Below, in pieces: positions 28,322-31,307 of a stretch of 31,307 bases of DNA. Source of the DNA: a virus. Made by a program: the position numbers and the translations under genes. The notes below the pieces were generated by a model. The model did no database searches, was not told where the DNA came from, and was given only the letters and a program-made list of their open reading frames with translations. Location: the IMG/VR virus record IMGVR_UViG_3300030202_001835, positions 1 to 31,307 of that record; one strand, written 5' to 3'. Position 1 is the stretch's first letter. The number at the start of each line of letters is the position of its first letter.

Positions 28322-30000
28322 TAAAATGGGATATTAGATTTGGTTAATAAAGGAGTTTGCTTTTTGATCTCAGCATAGATCCCTCCATTTTTAAAATCTG
28401 GAGCTAGATCAAATGATCCGAGCATTCCATTATCTTTTCTCTTTACTTTGTCAATATAAACTCTAACTAGATCTGATCCAAATTCAGTTTCAGATCCTAA
28501 CTCTCTAACTACAACCATACCATTGAAACATTTGTTAAAGAAACTGGCTGATCCAGAAATATCATATAGAGTAGCCTTTTTATAAATACCATTCTCTGAT
28601 TCTAATTTTCTAGGGTGAGCTATTAAAAATAAATGAGTATTTGTTTGCTGTACAAACTGAGTTAATAAAGATAGGATCTTATCATGATAGGAATGATCTG
28701 CCTTTGAATGATGATTCAGCATATTGTAAGGATCTATAACAAATATATTTACACCTTTAGAATAAACTAATTCTCTAAAATGTTTTAAAACTTTTTCCAG
28801 GGTTAAATCTTTTAGATCTATTTTGATCCAGGAAAAATGTTCATCAATAAAATCCTTTGTATTATTTAGATCATCAATTGAGCTGGATCTCTTATTTAAT
28901 TTATCCGAGATCCTTTTTATATGAGATTCATATGGATAAGATTCTGGAGCAAACATAGCTGATCTGAATCCATATTTTACTGCCATATTGCAGAGGATCT
29001 GATCACAGAAATCTGATTTGCCAGAATTTGGAACTCCTGTTATTATAGTCCATTCACCCATAGAGATCCTCAGCAAATTTTCTGCATTCTTAAAGCCCAT
29101 GCTAAAGTTTTTAATTCCAGATTTGTTAAAACTTATAACATCATTCCAAATAGAATCTAGTTCTAGGATCCCATCCAGGGGAAAGGATTTTCTGTTATTT
29201 TCCAGGATCTCCTGGAGCTTTAAGATCCCCTCATTACATAGGATCTCATTAGCATCTTTAAATCCATTTGCATCAATATATTTGCATCTAAATTTACCTA
29301 ATCTCCTGGCTAATTCATTCCTTAAAGCTAATCCAGGATCATCATTATCAGTAAATAATATGATCTCTTTCATCTTGTCAAAATACTTATAGCAATTATC
29401 CAGGTATTCTAATCTCTGAGCTCCAGAGCTTGCTCCATTTGGAACAGATATAACATTCTTAATTCCAGCCTCATATAATGATAATGCATCTATTTCACCC
29501 TCAACTATAAAACATTGTTTATGATCTTTAATAGCATCAAGATTATAAAATATAAGCTCAGCATTTTTCTCCATTGCAAAGTTTTTATTTTTATCTCTGA
29601 ACTTTACATTGATCAGCTCATTATCTCTGAAATAATTAAAGTTAATTGCTTTTTGTTTTGATTGAGTTTGAGAAAAATACCTGGTTGATTCTGTTACTTT
29701 AAAATCTTTTAGAGTAGGCTCATAGATCTCCCTGGATCTAAAATATTTAATTATTGGATCTGAGAGATCTGTTAAGCTGATCTCTGGTTTTATATATTCT
29801 GTTTTTTGCTTAAATCTTACTGATCCATGCCAGTTACAATTATGGCAATTAAAATTACCATCTGTAATATTAACAGATAAACAAGGATCATTTTTCTTTT
29901 TTCTCTCATGAGAACATTTTGGGCATCTAGTTTTGATCTGGCCAGCTGATCTATTTCTTAGATCAATTCCCAGATCCTGGAGTTCATTAACATAGTTCAT
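28321..30000 (-). CDS. Primase-helicase (T7 gp4/Twinkle type)
   Basis: A 559-residue fused replication enzyme. A zinc ribbon with Cys26, Cys29, Cys52 and Cys55 is followed by a TOPRIM domain (FIVEGEIDALSLYEAG 164-179 with Glu167; LFTDNDDPG 215-223 with Asp218 and Asp220) and a RecA-fold helicase: Walker A GVPNSGKS (322-329), Walker B NIFVIDPYN (418-426), and HLFLIAHPRK (456-465) as later motif. It primes and unwinds DNA at the phage fork. It overlaps the nuclease gene upstream by four bases. Whether the primase half is still active cannot be judged from sequence. Confidence 0.92.
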   Translation of the reverse strand: MNYVNELQDLGIDLRNRSAGQIKTRCPKCSHERKKKNDPCLSVNITDGNFNCHNCNWHGSVRFKQKTEYIKPEISLTDLSDPIIKYFRSREIYEPTLKDFKVTESTRYFSQTQSKQKAINFNYFRDNELINVKFRDKNKNFAMEKNAELIFYNLDAIKDHKQCFIVEGEIDALSLYEAGIKNVISVPNGASSGAQRLEYLDNCYKYFDKMKEIILFTDNDDPGLALRNELARRLGKFRCKYIDANGFKDANEILCNEGILKLQEILENNRKSFPLDGILELDSIWNDVISFNKSGIKNFSMGFKNAENLLRISMGEWTIITGVPNSGKSDFCDQILCNMAVKYGFRSAMFAPESYPYESHIKRISDKLNKRSSSIDDLNNTKDFIDEHFSWIKIDLKDLTLEKVLKHFRELVYSKGVNIFVIDPYNMLNHHSKADHSYHDKILSLLTQFVQQTNTHLFLIAHPRKLESENGIYKKATLYDISGSASFFNKCFNGMVVVRELGSETEFGSDLVRVYIDKVKRKDNGMLGSFDLAPDFKNGGIYAEIKKQTPLLTKSNIPF

Positions 30001-30518
30001 TCAAATATATTTAATTTAGTTTTTAATTGGTTTAAGTTAATCAGATCATAATCTTTCAATACATAATTATTGAAATATCTATATGATATATTTTTTTCCT
30101 GGAAAAGCATTTGATTTGTTGCAAAGCCTATAAATCTAAAACTTTTATATGGAAATTCAGATCTAAAAAATGCAAAAATATTGCAATCAGATCTAAGATC
30201 TGGAGATACCATCAATGGATAATGTTTAGATGTACATTTAACATCAATTGAAAATCCTTTATAATTAGCATCATATTCATCAGATCCATTCTCTTTGCTT
30301 TTATTATATACTTTAAAATCTGGCATTAGATTCATCTCTCTGCAAAAAATAAACTCAGCTCCAAAACCCATTTTATTTAGCTCTAATCTTGGTTTTTTGG
30401 ATTTTGTTTTTAGTCCATCCCATCCTGTTTTTTCTTTGTGATCCTGTCGCTGTTTAGCTACAAAATTGATTAGATCTATTTCAGATCTCGATAAATTATA
30501 TAGTTTATTTTTTTCCAC
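29997..30518 (-). CDS. PD-(D/E)XK nuclease of the replication module
   Basis: A 173-residue protein. The nuclease pattern is Glu55 in the helix GFGAEFIFCREMNL, Asp83 in SDEYDANY, and Asp92-x-Lys94 in SIDVKCTSKHYPLMVSPDLR. It resembles small phage endonucleases encoded beside the helicase. Its end overlaps the helicase start by four bases and its start overlaps the initiator-type gene by 14 bases. It may trim replication intermediates or degrade host DNA; the substrate is unknown. Confidence 0.75.
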   Translation of the reverse strand: MEKNKLYNLSRSEIDLINFVAKQRQDHKEKTGWDGLKTKSKKPRLELNKMGFGAEFIFCREMNLMPDFKVYNKSKENGSDEYDANYKGFSIDVKCTSKHYPLMVSPDLRSDCNIFAFFRSEFPYKSFRFIGFATNQMLFQEKNISYRYFNNYVLKDYDLINLNQLKTKLNIFE

Positions 30519-31307
30519 TTCTCAAATATTTAGTGATCTCAATTATATCCTTTTGAGATAATAATTGTTTTAAATGAAACTCAGTTAATAATCCAGATTT
30601 TGTTTTAGCAAATAGATTAAAGTTTTCATCCAGGTAAAAGAAATCTAATCCTTTGATCTTATTAAATGATCCTGGTTTTGATTCTTTATTATACAGATCT
30701 GAAAACCTATCAATATATTTTAAGCCATTTTTATCTTTATTTCTCAGCTTTAATAATGTTTGAAAATTATCAGCCCAGAAATCATGAGATCTAAAAAACT
30801 GGCAGATCTTATAAACTTCTCTTAGATCATATTTATCAATCCTCTCAATTTGATCCAGGCATTTGAGCCATTTGTTTTTAGTGGCAGTTGTTCTGGGTTG
30901 ATATTTAGTTGGAAATAATTTGACAAAATGGGGCAAAATATTTTCATACTTATTATCTATTATATTATTTATAGTAGTATTATTAATATTACTTTGTTTA
31001 GGATTTTCAGTAACTGGTTTTCCAGTAACTGGTTTTCCTAAAGTCAAATGCAATTCATAGCCATTATATTTGCCATTAGATCTAATTTCTTTTTTTATGA
31101 TCCAGCCATGATCCTGGAGCTCTTTTAATGCAGTATTAACAGCATCTCTGCCATTTTTAAAATGCCCAGCTATAAATGAAACTGAGATCCCATGCCCAGG
31201 TTTATGTGAAAATAACCAACAATATATGCCAGTTGCTTGCATGGATATTCCTTTAGATCTAAAGATCTGATTTGGAATGGCAGTAAATTTTTCTAGTTCT
31301 TTTGGTT
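30505..31307 (-). CDS. Winged-helix replication initiator-type protein, 5' end outside the window
   Basis: The frame remains open through the right edge, so the ATG at 31242 is internal. The added residues read PKELEKFTAIPNQIFRSKGI, and joined to MQATGIYCWLFSHKPG they give the classic start of phage replication proteins with an N-terminal winged helix. The HTH continues with SFIAGHFKNGRDAVNTALKELQDHGWI. A linker with two VTGKPVTENP-like segments is followed by a helical C-terminal part (LPHFVKLFP...), as in initiators and DnaD-like helicase loaders. It is the first gene of the visible replication block. Origin binding is inferred. Confidence 0.75.
   Translation of the reverse strand, partial: PKELEKFTAIPNQIFRSKGISMQATGIYCWLFSHKPGHGISVSFIAGHFKNGRDAVNTALKELQDHGWIIKKEIRSNGKYNGYELHLTLGKPVTGKPVTENPKQSNINNTTINNIIDNKYENILPHFVKLFPTKYQPRTTATKNKWLKCLDQIERIDKYDLREVYKICQFFRSHDFWADNFQTLLKLRNKDKNGLKYIDRFSDLYNKESKPGSFNKIKGLDFFYLDENFNLFAKTKSGLLTEFHLKQLLSQKDIIEITKYLRSGKK

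Noticed and set aside
29018-29392. 124-codon plus-strand ORF inside the helicase gene
   Set aside because: The opposite frame carries the TOPRIM and Walker A motifs; this frame has no domain.
1-31307. A phage DNA adenine methylase that would explain GATC
   Set aside because: I looked for DPPY/NPPY-type catalytic motifs and a SAM-binding motif in the listed proteins and saw none; it may be encoded outside the window or by the host.
1-31307. Integrase, excisionase or attachment site
   Set aside because: No tyrosine or serine recombinase signature and no flanking tRNA or direct repeat of att type is visible; lifestyle is left open.

Overview
This window is most of the genome of a tailed siphovirus-type phage of a Bacteroidetes host, probably a flavobacterium. 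Every credible gene lies on the minus strand, so the transcriptional order runs from the right edge to the left edge. The evidence for the host is the low GC content, the lack of Shine-Dalgarno sequences, boxes of the Bacteroidetes promoter type (TTG and TAnnTTTG), and three consecutive secreted proteins whose signal peptides end just before a glutamine, as in the Bacteroidetes Q-rule. No integrase, repressor/cro pair or attachment site is visible, so lifestyle cannot be judged.

Layout in transcription order. (1) 31307-28088, replication: a winged-helix initiator-type protein that runs off the right edge, a PD-(D/E)XK nuclease, a zinc-finger/TOPRIM/RecA-fold primase-helicase and a small ORF. 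(2) 28015-19438, packaging and head: two unknowns, small and large terminase, a portal with a long extra C-terminus, a MuF protein fused to an HExxH metallopeptidase-like domain, two small proteins (one a 48-residue basic ORF), a prohead protease and an HK97-type major capsid protein. (3) 19437-18447: a capsid-gene terminator, about 0.5 kb of untranslated DNA with strong RNA helices, and a stand-alone PD-(D/E)XK nuclease. (4) 18355-16290, connectors: a small EF-hand protein, gp6-like connector, head closure, gp10-like and tail terminator proteins. (5) 16290-13132, an envelope and lysis island: a membrane-anchored coiled coil, a secreted thioredoxin-like protein, a membrane protein, an outer-membrane barrel-like protein, a Cys-rich/basic protein, an amidase and a holin. 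(6) 13129-5438, tail: a fibre-like protein, two paralogous tail-tube proteins, G and G-T chaperones joined by a -1 frameshift site, tape measure, and a large tail-tip protein. (7) 5363-1, early/recombination genes: a small HTH protein, an ERF-like annealing protein, an SSB-like protein with an acidic aromatic tail, small unknowns, a MazG-like protein, a RecE-like exonuclease, a VRR-NUC nuclease and a gene cut by the left edge.

Two things stand out. First, the tetramer GATC is many times over-represented, through synonymous codon choice in all three codon phases and in the long untranslated region, while CpG is strongly depleted and CCWGG is enriched. Second, the untranslated region behind the major capsid gene looks like one or two structured RNAs, with a cUUCGg hairpin, a perfect 9-bp long-range helix and a terminator, headed by a promoter-like element that recurs in front of structural genes. 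Also notable are the MuF-peptidase fusion, the modular portal tail and the set of secreted proteins.
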